Shown here piece by piece: positions 1-6,644 of a stretch of DNA of 10,370 nt (positions are counted from its first letter, which is position 1; every line of letters starts with the position of its first letter). The translations under genes were made by a program, and so were the position numbers. The notes beneath the pieces were generated by a model. That model worked only from the letters and a program-made list of their open reading frames with translations. It did no database searches and was not told the DNA's origin. The stretch is from Leptospira_B sp964571605 (lineage in GTDB: Bacteria > Spirochaetota > Leptospiria > Leptospirales > Leptospiraceae), in NCBI GenBank assembly GCA_964571605.1, contig CAZNCS010000140.1:1-10370 (forward strand). The letters run 5' to 3'.

Positions 1-158
1 CAGAAGGGGGATTTTTCATGGCCGATGCGTAGAATTTCCGACGCATACGCGGAAACTGCAGCCCGCCATTCGGCAGGAGAATAAGGAGGAATTTCCATAA
101 TCCGAAGAATCGAATTTTTCTGTACGGCGTCCATACTATAAAATCCGGATCGATACAT
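1..158 (-). CDS. Unrecognised protein, N-terminal part, cut by left edge
   Basis: On the minus strand a reading frame is open from just below an in-frame TAG (312-314) to the left edge, about 103 codons. The first in-frame ATG is at 158, giving 52 residues that begin MYRSGFYSMDAVQ and include PPYSPAEWRAAVSAYASEIL. The composition looks like a soluble protein: mixed charged residues, a Trp and an Ala-rich helix-like stretch. No family is recognised. The start is uncertain. ATG at 158 lacks a Shine-Dalgarno sequence; ATG at 134 and TTG at 170 or 245 are alternatives, and the open frame upstream also reads like protein. A strong AAGGAGGG lies at about 231-238 on this strand but has no start codon at a useful distance. 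The gene would be divergent from the one at 353. Coding status is moderately likely and function is unknown. Confidence 0.45.
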   Translation of the reverse strand, partial: MYRSGFYSMDAVQKNSILRIMEIPPYSPAEWRAAVSAYASEILRIGHEKSPF

Positions 159-352
159 TTTTGCTGCCAAAATCGAGGAGGAATTTCGAATTCGGATTCC
201 GGTTCGAAGAGAATTCGTTCTAAATTCCCACCCTCCTTCTTTCAAAGAAAAATAGAATCGAACTTCGAAATCCCAAGAAATAAAGCCATATTGGCAGTAA
301 TTTTCTGGATTCTAGTTGTCGTTCGGAAACATCTTTCGGAGAATTCCCATCC

Positions 353-1354
353 ATGAATATTTCCTCGAATTACGATTTTCCCAGATTCCGACCTGAATCC
401 AAAACAGGTCATTATGAAAGTTGGTTTGTTCGAGGAAATCATCCTTCTCGTCCCTTAGCAGTTTGGATTCGTTATACTATTTTTTCTCCGAAACATTTTC
501 CCCAAAATTCCATAGGAGAATTATGGGCGATCTACTTTGACGGAGAGAAGGGAGAACATTATTCTTCCAAGTCGGAAATTCCAATCGCAGATTGTCTTTT
601 CCAAGGAGATCCGTTTCGAATTCAAATCGGAAATTCATTACAAACAAAATCTAATATTACCGGAAAAGCTGGAAACAAAACTGGATCCACTCCCATCGAG
701 TGGGATCTGGAACTCATCGGAGGAGACAAACCTCTGTTTTTATTTCCGGAAAAGTTTTACGAAGGAGGATTTCCAAAAGCGAAAGTTTTAGTCGGAAGGC
801 CCTCCATTCTTCTCAAAGGAACAATTACATTAGAAAATAATAAAATTCAAATAGAGAACTGGTTGGGAAGCCAAAACCATAATTGGGGACCGAAACATAC
901 AGACCAATACGCCTGGGGACAGGTGGCAGGTTTTGACGGAGAAAAAGATTCCTTTTTGGAATTAGCGACTGCTCGAATTAAGATAGGTCCTTTCTGGACT
1001 CCCGCCATTACTCCAATCGTTTTAAGATTCCAAGGAAAAGAATATGCTTTGAACCAGCCCTTCTCTTCCTTTGGAAGAGCTGAATACAAATATTTCGATT
1101 GGAAATTCAAAGTATCTTCTCCCGAAATTCAAATCGAAGGAAGAATCCACGCAGATAGAAAAGATTTTGCCTGCCTGCGTTATTCCAATCCGCCGGGCGG
1201 ATGGAAATATTGTCTGAACAGTAAAATTGCTAGAGCGGAACTTTCTATCATTAGAAAAGGAGAAACTTCTCCTTTGCGCCTTTTATCTTCCCGAAAGGCT
1301 GCCTTTGAAATTCTAACAGAAGACTCCTCCCATGGCCTAATTCCAGAAGTATAA
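353..1354 (+). CDS. CrtC/AttH-like (lipocalin-fold) protein, hypothetical
   Basis: The product is 333 residues, with no signal peptide or membrane segment. What can be seen: an N-terminal block with ESWFVRGNHPSRPLAVWIR at about residues 22-40, then GELWAIYFDG at about 55-64, then a conspicuous GSQNHNWGPKHTDQYAWGQ at about 172-190, followed by alternating beta-strand-like stretches to the C terminus. The NHNWG...YAWGQ element and the two-half beta-rich layout resemble the AttH / hydroxyneurosporene synthase (CrtC) / tocopherol-cyclase-like group of tandem lipocalin-like barrels, which act on or bind hydrophobic molecules such as carotenoids. No carotenoid genes are in the window, so substrate and reaction are unknown. 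The start ATG at 353 has CGGAG at 337-341, 11 bases upstream. The gene appears to stand alone: it is divergent from the left-edge frame and separated by 379 bases from the imelysin cassette. The family call is by motif only and tentative. Confidence 0.8.
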   Translation: MNISSNYDFPRFRPESKTGHYESWFVRGNHPSRPLAVWIRYTIFSPKHFPQNSIGELWAIYFDGEKGEHYSSKSEIPIADCLFQGDPFRIQIGNSLQTKSNITGKAGNKTGSTPIEWDLELIGGDKPLFLFPEKFYEGGFPKAKVLVGRPSILLKGTITLENNKIQIENWLGSQNHNWGPKHTDQYAWGQVAGFDGEKDSFLELATARIKIGPFWTPAITPIVLRFQGKEYALNQPFSSFGRAEYKYFDWKFKVSSPEIQIEGRIHADRKDFACLRYSNPPGGWKYCLNSKIARAELSIIRKGETSPLRLLSSRKAAFEILTEDSSHGLIPEV

Positions 1355-1441
1355 AAAGAGAAACAAATCTCGCCTTCCGACTCTTGAAAAGAAAAAAGAA
1401 GACCTTTTTGGGGTTGACCAGGTTCCTTGTTTAAAAAATTT

Positions 1442-1456
1442 TGAGAGTCAGCCTCA
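1442..1456. promoter_or_regulatory. Possible secondary Fur-like box
   Basis: TGAGAGTCAGCCTCA is an imperfect 7-1-7 inverted repeat. It matches the same TGAGAAT-N-ATTCTCA pattern as the main box at 11 of 14 arm positions, but the two arms are complementary at only 5 of 7. It lies just after a weak promoter-like TTGACC (1414-1419) and about 150 bases upstream of the better site. It could be a second operator or chance. Confidence 0.25.
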
Positions 1457-1579
1457 TTTTCGATTACTGCCAGTCTACTCTATTCTGTTTGGACTAGCAG
1501 AAATCGGCTAAAACAGGGATTTACATGTATTTTCCAGTTTTTGGGCCAGGATGAAGGATTGTGGGCGGATAAAATCAGC

Positions 1580-1585
1580 TTGACT
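1580..1585 (+). promoter_or_regulatory. Candidate -35 element (TTGACT) of the cassette promoter
   Basis: TTGACT matches the sigma-70 -35 consensus TTGACA at five of six positions and is followed five bases later by the Fur-like box. No clear -10 lies 16-18 bases downstream; the candidates there, such as TCACTT at 1603-1608, are poor. The promoter is therefore inferred mainly from the operator position. Confidence 0.4.
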
Positions 1586-1590
1586 TTTAC

Positions 1591-1605
1591 TGAGACTTAT
1601 TCTCA
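1591..1605. promoter_or_regulatory. Fur-like operator
   Basis: TGAGACTTATTCTCA is a 7-1-7 inverted repeat whose arms are complementary at 6 of 7 positions. It fits the TGAGAAT-N-ATTCTCA form of the Fur box seen in several bacteria, and matches the classical TGATAAT-N-ATTATCA core at 11 of 14 arm positions. It sits immediately downstream of TTGACT (1580-1585) and 128 bases before the imelysin start. A bound repressor there would cover the promoter spacer and -10 region. Imelysin-type genes are commonly iron-regulated, which agrees. Leptospira has several Fur-family regulators, so which one binds is not known. Confidence 0.65.
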
Positions 1606-1619
1606 CTTGCAATTTCAAG

Positions 1620-1702
1620 CCGGTACCTGTCCCAGGAACCGGAGGGAGTCATCCCCACAGTTCATCTCTGGCCCCGGTCGAACGGTTTCGTTTAGCCGGG
1701 GC
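1620..1702 (+). ncRNA. Structured 5' leader with three consecutive hairpins
   Basis: Three stems follow each other. The first is CCGGT-A-CCTG / CAGG-A-ACCGG (1620-1642), with an A/A mismatch and a three-base loop. The second is GGGA-GTCA-TCCC (1644-1655). The third is long: GCCCCGG (1671-1677) pairs with CCGGGGC (1696-1702), and inside it GAACG pairs with CGTTT around a GTTT loop. The third is followed by ATTTTC, so it could act as an attenuator-like terminator, although the T-run is short. AACCG at 1637-1641 can also pair with CGGTT at 1683-1687, which would break stems 1 and 3, so alternative folds are possible. I do not recognise a known riboswitch class. Its role as a regulatory RNA is inference. 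Confidence 0.45.
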
Positions 1703-1719
1703 ATTTTCTGAGTTTAATT

Positions 1720-1724
1720 AGGAG
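1720..1724 (+). promoter_or_regulatory. Shine-Dalgarno AGGAG for the first imelysin
   Basis: AGGAG lies nine bases upstream of the ATG at 1734 and 17 bases after the last leader hairpin. It supports that start codon and places the ribosome-binding site outside the folded part of the leader. Confidence 0.8.
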
Positions 1725-1733
1725 TTTTTCCCC

Positions 1734-3032
1734 ATGCGGAACATCCAACGAAAAATAGCGAGCTTGCTATTCAGCATTCCCCTTTTATTTTCTATTATTT
1801 ATTGCCAGGGCCCAAGTGACTCGAACACAGCAGCACTTGCTGCAATCGCGTTAAGCACACCGTCTCCAGCTCTCTCCCGATATGCGGATTTGGCTTATAT
1901 CTCCTACAACCAAGCAGTCGAGGACGCAACCAATCTCCAAACTGCATTAGAAACATTTATCGCAAATCCTACAGCCGGCAATCAAACGGCAGCTAAGAAT
2001 GCCTGGGTGATTGCTCGAGCGAGCTACCTGATCACCGAACCTTTCCGATTTAGCGGCGGACCAATCGATTCTGATCCAGGTCATTGCGGAGGAACCGCAC
2101 CCTTTTCCGGAGCGGACGAATGCGAAGGCGCAATCAATGCTTGGCCGCTCGACGAAGTTGTTATAGACAATTATATTTCAGGTAATGCCGACGAAACCAC
2201 CATTACATTTGCGGATATTTATTCTAAAAATGGTGACCCGACTTTAGCAGCGGGCGGAGACGGAGATGTAGATAGTGTCGTTATGACCGGTTACCATGCG
2301 GTAGAATATCTTCTTTGGGGAAGAGATATAGGGGGAAGCCCGGCAGGAACGAATACGACTCCCGGACTAAGAGATCAAACTTATTTTTCCGATGCAACAT
2401 TCGGGGCTCGTAGAAAAAAATATCTCTCCGAAGTTTCCAAAGGATTGATCGGTCATTTAACTCAGGTGAGAGACCAATGGTCCCCTGCAGGTTTTGGAAA
2501 TTATAGAACCACTTTTTTAAGCGGGGGACAATCTTCGCTTACAGCCGTATTTAACGGACTCGGAGAGTTTATCGCTTCCGAATGGGGAGGGGATCGTCTC
2601 CAAGGAATCACAAGCCAATCCCAAGAAGACGAACACTCTTGCTTTAGTGATACGACTAAAGCCGATTTCTATTATGATGCACAAGGATTCCTGAATATTT
2701 GGACTGGAAGTTACAGTATCGTAAAAGGAGTTAACATAAGCACTGGTACCGGACTTTCTTCTTTAGTGTCCTCGTCGATCAGTAGCTTTGTAACGCAAGA
2801 CGCAACCAATGCTAGGGACACGTTCTGTATCAATTTGGACGATGAGACCTCCGATCCGAATTATACCGCAACCGGTAGTTGTGCCGCTAGTAGTTTAACC
2901 GAACGTTATGACCAATTGATCATGCAATCCGTAAATAGTACTGCGGGACAACGAACTATCCTAAGCGATCTTCAATTCTTATTGGCAACTACTTTGAACG
3001 GCGACTTTGCAAATGCGATCAACGAATTGTAA
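1734..3032 (+). CDS. Imelysin-family (M75) lipoprotein, LruB-like
   Basis: The product is 432 residues. A signal peptide ends in the loose spirochaetal lipobox FSIIYC, with Cys24 as the probable lipidation site, so it should be anchored at the periplasmic or outer-membrane face. The mature part has the imelysin fold signatures: ARASYLITEPFRFSGGPID at about 94-112, the GxHxxE motif as GYHAVE at 186-191 (His188, Glu191) followed by YLLWGRD, and EDEHSCFSDTT at about 298-308. Imelysins are named as M75 peptidases, but related proteins such as the EfeO domain suggest iron or metal binding rather than proteolysis. In L. interrogans a lipoprotein of this family, LruB, is a known antigen; I believe this is its counterpart but cannot prove it. 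The gene is first of a three-gene same-strand cassette behind a Fur-like box and structured leader. ATG at 1734 is preceded by AGGAG. Family call is secure; biochemical role is not. Confidence 0.93.
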   Translation: MRNIQRKIASLLFSIPLLFSIIYCQGPSDSNTAALAAIALSTPSPALSRYADLAYISYNQAVEDATNLQTALETFIANPTAGNQTAAKNAWVIARASYLITEPFRFSGGPIDSDPGHCGGTAPFSGADECEGAINAWPLDEVVIDNYISGNADETTITFADIYSKNGDPTLAAGGDGDVDSVVMTGYHAVEYLLWGRDIGGSPAGTNTTPGLRDQTYFSDATFGARRKKYLSEVSKGLIGHLTQVRDQWSPAGFGNYRTTFLSGGQSSLTAVFNGLGEFIASEWGGDRLQGITSQSQEDEHSCFSDTTKADFYYDAQGFLNIWTGSYSIVKGVNISTGTGLSSLVSSSISSFVTQDATNARDTFCINLDDETSDPNYTATGSCAASSLTERYDQLIMQSVNSTAGQRTILSDLQFLLATTLNGDFANAINEL

Positions 3033-3102
3033 GAGAACCGGTATTTGAACTAGAGAATATCAATATGTAACGTAAATACTAAACTCGACTTAAAAAATAT
3101 AT

Positions 3103-4725
3103 ATGAACTGTGAAAAAAACAAACAAATAGTCGCGAAAGAAAAACAGAAGAAATTTCGGAATCGTCTCCAAAAGACGGTTCCTTTCTTCTTATGTATCCC
3201 CCTCTTTTTCTGGAATTGTGATCCGGGAGGAGGAGACCAAGAAGTTACCGCTCTAGCGGCGGCTCTCAGCCAATTCGTCTCGAACTCTTCCGGACCGGTG
3301 GATCCTCTTGCGGATCCGGGGGAGCAATATTCGGGCGGGTATGCAACAAATTTTATCACCAATGCATCTTCCTTCGATGTACATGTAAATAACATGTTAC
3401 CTGCAAATGGAGTCGCATTCAATGTTGGTAATGCTTTTTTCAACCAGAATTGGACTGCGGAAGGTAGCAGTGCAGCCTTCGGACTCGGACCAACTTTCAA
3501 TTCCAAGTCCTGTCAAGGTTGCCATTCTCATGATGGAAGAGGAGCTCCTCCTAGTTCCGGCAATCTGAATAATGCAGTTGGAATTCTAATTCGTTTGTCC
3601 CAAGACGGAGTGAACCCTACAACAGGCGGGCCGGTCGCTCTGGACAATTACGGTCTACAACTCAATCCCAAAGGCCTCGGTTGCGACCCAAATGTTTATG
3701 ATAGTAGTTTAGCCTGTGCTTCCACGTCTGTATTAGGATCGAATTTTACTCCTCCGGAAGGCGCGGCGTTTGTTTCTTATACTACGATCCCCGCTCCCAA
3801 TTATCCGAGCGGAACTCATACCTATTTGGATGGAACAGACAAAACTCTATCCCAACCAACATATACATTTACTTGGAATAGTCTTTTTGGAGATCCTACT
3901 GGACTCCCAGCCGGATTTCATTTTTCTCCCAGAACGGCACCTATGATTCCAGGTTTAGGCTTATTGGAAGCAATTCCGGAAGCAACGATCTTAGCATGGG
4001 CAGATCCGACGGATACAGATGCGGATGGAATTTCCGGAAAAACAAACCAAGTCTGGGATGCGGCGACCAGCACAAAAGTTTTAGGTCGATTCGGATGGAA
4101 GGCAAACGAACCGAATTTGGCTCAACAGAACCAAGGAGCATTTTTAGGAGATATAGGGATCACCAGTCCATTGTTTTCTACGGACAATTGCCCGAGTCCT
4201 CAAACTGCTTGCCTCACCAATGCTTCCTCCAGTTCGGATCCTGAAATTACTGTCTCCCTTGCAAATAGTGTTACATTCTATACGAAAATGGTAGGAGTTC
4301 CTGCAAGAAGGAATTATACAAACGCAAATGTAGTCGCTGGAAAGGCAATTTTTTCTAGTATCGGATGTGCTGGTTGCCATAAACCTTATGTGCTAACAGG
4401 TACAGTTGTAGGTTTTCCAGAACTTTCCAACCAACATATCAAACCGTATACGGATCTACTCCTGCATGATATGGGGCCGGACTTGGCGGACGGGCGTCCA
4501 GATTTCGATGCAGACGGACAAGAATGGAGAACACCTCCTCTTTGGGGACTGGGCTTAATCCAAACCGTAAACGGACATACGAAACTTTTGCACGACGGAA
4601 GAGCCAATGGAATTGAAGAAGCAATTCTTTGGCATGGAGGAGAAGCGACTACCGCACGACAAAATTTCCAAGTTCTGAACGCGACCCAACGACAACAACT
4701 CATCCAATTTTTAAAATCCCTATAG
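3103..4725 (+). CDS. Di-heme oxidoreductase (DHOR, putative thiol oxidoreductase family), lipoprotein
   Basis: The product is 540 residues with two c-type heme motifs, CQGCH (137-141) and CAGCH (422-426). It also has the family blocks SPRTAPMIPGLGLLEAIPE (275-293), GRFGWKA (328-334), PYTDLLLHDMGPDLADG (448-464), EWRTPPLWGLG (474-484) and LHDGRANGIEEAILWHGGEA (496-515). This is the DHOR family (PF06537), related to MauG/di-heme peroxidase-type proteins and often encoded beside imelysins. A hydrophobic segment (about 26-38) ends in FFWNC, making Cys39 a likely lipid anchor. It is preceded by a long, very basic N region of about 25 residues. ATG at 3103 is the only usable start before that segment and has no Shine-Dalgarno sequence. 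It follows the imelysin after a 70-base gap. Electron donor and substrate are unknown; ferric or ferrous iron handling is a guess from context. Confidence 0.93.
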   Translation: MNCEKNKQIVAKEKQKKFRNRLQKTVPFFLCIPLFFWNCDPGGGDQEVTALAAALSQFVSNSSGPVDPLADPGEQYSGGYATNFITNASSFDVHVNNMLPANGVAFNVGNAFFNQNWTAEGSSAAFGLGPTFNSKSCQGCHSHDGRGAPPSSGNLNNAVGILIRLSQDGVNPTTGGPVALDNYGLQLNPKGLGCDPNVYDSSLACASTSVLGSNFTPPEGAAFVSYTTIPAPNYPSGTHTYLDGTDKTLSQPTYTFTWNSLFGDPTGLPAGFHFSPRTAPMIPGLGLLEAIPEATILAWADPTDTDADGISGKTNQVWDAATSTKVLGRFGWKANEPNLAQQNQGAFLGDIGITSPLFSTDNCPSPQTACLTNASSSSDPEITVSLANSVTFYTKMVGVPARRNYTNANVVAGKAIFSSIGCAGCHKPYVLTGTVVGFPELSNQHIKPYTDLLLHDMGPDLADGRPDFDADGQEWRTPPLWGLGLIQTVNGHTKLLHDGRANGIEEAILWHGGEATTARQNFQVLNATQRQQLIQFLKSL

Positions 4726-4735
4726 AGAGATCCCA

Positions 4736-6010
4736 ATGAATATTCAATTTATAAAAACAGATTACAAAAATAAAATTTTCTCGGGGATCTTCCTGGCTCT
4801 CAGTTCTGTAGGCTGCGGAGGAGGCGGAGGTTCCAATTCTGCTTTAGCGGCAGTCGGTCTTCTTTTTCAGTCCGGAACGGATTATACGAAAGTTTTGGAG
4901 TATTCTGGAACCAGTATCATTTTACCCAGTTTGGAAACTCTCCGGGATGATACGATTGCTCTCGAAACGGCGGCAACTACCTATTATGCATCTCAAACAA
5001 CAGGCGATCTTACTATATTGCAAAACGCTTGGAAACAGGCGAGAAGCTCTCTTAAAAAAGTAGAAACATTTTATTTCGGACCGGCGGATTTACCATCTAG
5101 CGCGAGCTATTACACAAAGATGGATGGGTTTGAAAAAAACGGTGCAAGGCCTCAATGGACATTTGTAAACCAGGTCATAAATAATTCCGGCGGGAACACA
5201 TGCGCAACAGGTACAATCACAAATACAACCCTGAAGCTCTGTGCGACTAGGACCAAAGGTTTCGAAGCGTTGGAAATGTTAATTTTTTCGGCCGACGGTT
5301 CCAGCCCGGATACAACTTATAGTACAACTACAATCAATAATGCAAATATTGCGACCACAAGAAGATTAGATTATTTGAAAGCTTTAGCTCAGGTCATCCG
5401 AGAAGATGCAGATAGTTTATTTACTCAATGGTCGCCGACTGATACAAATTTTCTTGGGAATTTTGTTGCCGGAAACGGTCTTTATTTCCGAAATCAAGGG
5501 GAATCTTTTGATACTTTTGTTCAGTCAGTCGGGAATTTAGTAAATCAGATCGAGGAAAATAAATTAGGAATTCCGGCTTGTTTAAGCGCTTCTTGTACAG
5601 GAGGAGGAGCCCCGAATCCAAACCGAGTTGTTTCCGAAACGATATTTGCGAGAAACGCTTACCAAGACATGTATGATAATGTATTAGGAATTGAATTCGC
5701 TTATATTGGAACCGTTTCGGATCCGGATGTAAAAACTCTCTCTATGCTGGTAGAAGCGCAAAATTCACAATTAGATACCGATATCAAAGCGGCAATTGCC
5801 GATTTAAAATCCACATTGAATACCAAAAGGAGTTCGGCTGATTTGTATGCCGAAATTCAAGCCGACGGTACTACTTTAAACGGAACGAGTGTAGTCGCCA
5901 ACGTTAAACCGGTTTGGATCCTCGCGCAAAATCTCAAAAATCTTTTCAGCATAGACGCATTCGGAGTATTAGGCGTTGCAATTTTACCTTCCAGCAACGA
6001 CGGAGATTGA
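4736..6010 (+). CDS. Second imelysin-like lipoprotein with altered GxHxxE motif
   Basis: The product is 424 residues. The signal peptide ends in LSSVGC, with Cys27 the probable lipidation site, followed by a Gly-rich tether. The mature part shows the imelysin pattern: a helical N-terminal half with NAWKQARSSLKKVETFYFGP at about 97-116, a central TKGFEALEMLIFS at about 173-185, QWSPTDTNFLGNF at about 231-243, and a second helical half. The family's GxHxxE reads GFEALE at 175-180, so the usual His is Glu177 while the final Glu180 is kept. This suggests a changed or lost metal site. It starts ten bases after the di-heme oxidoreductase stop codon, with a weak AGAGAG in the gap, which indicates co-transcription. 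Similarity to the first imelysin is low, so this is an old paralogue rather than a recent duplication. The family is inferred from layout and context. Confidence 0.85.
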   Translation: MNIQFIKTDYKNKIFSGIFLALSSVGCGGGGGSNSALAAVGLLFQSGTDYTKVLEYSGTSIILPSLETLRDDTIALETAATTYYASQTTGDLTILQNAWKQARSSLKKVETFYFGPADLPSSASYYTKMDGFEKNGARPQWTFVNQVINNSGGNTCATGTITNTTLKLCATRTKGFEALEMLIFSADGSSPDTTYSTTTINNANIATTRRLDYLKALAQVIREDADSLFTQWSPTDTNFLGNFVAGNGLYFRNQGESFDTFVQSVGNLVNQIEENKLGIPACLSASCTGGGAPNPNRVVSETIFARNAYQDMYDNVLGIEFAYIGTVSDPDVKTLSMLVEAQNSQLDTDIKAAIADLKSTLNTKRSSADLYAEIQADGTTLNGTSVVANVKPVWILAQNLKNLFSIDAFGVLGVAILPSSNDGD

Positions 6011-6053
6011 ACTCCAAACGGACCTTTCAGAAAAACTTCTTGCCAGTTCAGAG

Positions 6054-6059
6054 AAGGAG
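6054..6059 (+). promoter_or_regulatory. AAGGAG upstream of the MAPEG gene, at unusual spacing
   Basis: AAGGAG is the only strong Shine-Dalgarno sequence before the MAPEG gene, but it is 17 bases from the ATG at 6077, longer than the usual 5-10. No in-frame ATG, GTG or TTG lies between. Either the spacing is tolerated or the match is by chance. Confidence 0.35.
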
Positions 6060-6076
6060 CGCTTATCTACCGGACT

Positions 6077-6493
6077 ATGTTTAGTTCTATTTTTGCGCTT
6101 CTTTTTTTCACAGGCTGGACCATTCTTCTTGTATTGGCCGTCGGAACATATCGCACCCTGCAAGTTTTAGCAGGTCAGAAAAAAGCCAACGAATTTCCTT
6201 CCGGAACTCCTCACGGTAGCGACCTCTATTGGAGAGTCAATCGTGCTCATATGAATTCCGTGGAAGCTCTTCCTGTTTTTGCAATTTTGGTTCTCGCCAC
6301 TTTCTATCTAGGATTTCAGAGTTCCGTTTTTGAAACCCTAGCTTGGGTAGTTGTAGGAGCGAGAATTCTGCAAACTTCCGCACATTTAAGCGGAGGAGGA
6401 GAGTGGCACGTAAATATCAGGTTTACGGGCTTCTTAATACAGTATGTTTCCTTTGCCGTGATGTTGGTAATTTTGGCTCGTTCTATTTTGTAA
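6077..6493 (+). CDS. MAPEG-family integral membrane protein
   Basis: The product is 138 residues with four predicted membrane segments (about 5-27, 62-82, 85-101 and 113-136). The loop after the first segment ends in RVNRAHMNSVEALPVF (53-68), the typical MAPEG signature with its Arg, His, Asn and Glu. ARILQTSAH at 95-103 is a second conserved block. MAPEG proteins (PF01124) include microsomal glutathione transferases and eicosanoid-metabolism enzymes; bacterial members are often annotated only as MAPEG proteins, and the substrate here is unknown. The gene starts 66 bases after the second imelysin on the same strand with no obvious terminator between, so read-through from the cassette is possible. 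The 10-bp hairpin after its stop probably ends the transcript. The start at 6077 gives a natural N-terminal membrane segment. Family call is good; its link to the cassette is only positional. Confidence 0.88.
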   Translation: MFSSIFALLFFTGWTILLVLAVGTYRTLQVLAGQKKANEFPSGTPHGSDLYWRVNRAHMNSVEALPVFAILVLATFYLGFQSSVFETLAWVVVGARILQTSAHLSGGGEWHVNIRFTGFLIQYVSFAVMLVILARSIL

Positions 6494-6504
6494 TTCACTA
6501 CCGA

Positions 6505-6535
6505 AATGAGTCGGGCAAAAAACGACCGACTCATT
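6505..6535 (+). terminator. Hairpin terminator after the MAPEG gene
   Basis: AATGAGTCGG (6505-6514) pairs perfectly over 10 bases with CCGACTCATT (6526-6535) around an A-rich 11-base loop, starting 11 bases after the MAPEG stop codon. The following bases are CTACTTT, so the U-tract is short. Placement and stem strength favour a transcription terminator. Confidence 0.65.
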
Positions 6536-6612
6536 CTACTTTAAAAAACTCCTCTTTCCTTTCCCTTATAATCTGCGTAACAGATCCCTAATCCCTCTTT
6601 TTAAAAAACCTC

Positions 6613-6642
6613 TTGACCATAGGGTATATTTGGGTCTATCCT
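6613..6642 (+). promoter_or_regulatory. Candidate promoter for the PhoU-like gene
   Basis: TTGACC at 6613-6618 is followed after 18 bases by TATCCT at 6637-6642. A better-looking TATATT at 6625-6630 lies too close to TTGACC to be its partner. With TATCCT the transcript would start about at the Shine-Dalgarno sequence, so the -10 assignment is uncertain. A promoter somewhere in this stretch is likely because a terminator-like hairpin precedes it. Confidence 0.35.
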
Positions 6643-6644
6643 TC

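Larger units (their letters stand above)
1355..1733 (+). other. Non-coding regulatory region and leader upstream of the imelysin cassette
   Basis: These 379 bases hold no convincing reading frame. The first part is A-rich, with a TTGACC at 1414-1419 followed by an A/T-rich run but no good -10. A weak Fur-like inverted repeat follows at 1442-1456. The middle (about 1460-1570) shows nothing I can name. The last part holds a -35-like TTGACT at 1580-1585, a good Fur-like box at 1591-1605, three hairpins between 1620 and 1702, and a Shine-Dalgarno sequence at 1720-1724. The layout suggests an iron-repressed promoter with a structured 5' leader of roughly 110-120 bases. The transcription start is not known. 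Confidence 0.7.

Noticed and set aside
242..442. A 66-codon minus-strand frame across the start of the CrtC/AttH-like gene
   Set aside because: It overlaps the better plus-strand gene and its composition is not protein-like; the neighbouring minus-strand frame at 1-311 is the more plausible one.
1355..1390. Terminator after the CrtC/AttH-like gene
   Set aside because: Only a five-base AAGAG/CTCTT pairing with a long loop and no T-run could be found.
1620..1702. Cobalamin riboswitch
   Set aside because: CAGGAACCGG and CCCCACAGTT faintly recall cobalamin riboswitch elements, but the order, spacing and other conserved blocks are missing.
3090..3506. A 138-codon minus-strand frame
   Set aside because: It lies antisense to the di-heme oxidoreductase N terminus, including its first CxxCH motif, and shows no domain or ribosome-binding site.
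4386..4736. Minus-strand frames antisense to the end of the di-heme gene
   Set aside because: They mirror conserved DHOR motifs in the sense strand and their Ser/Cys/Arg-rich products look like no family.
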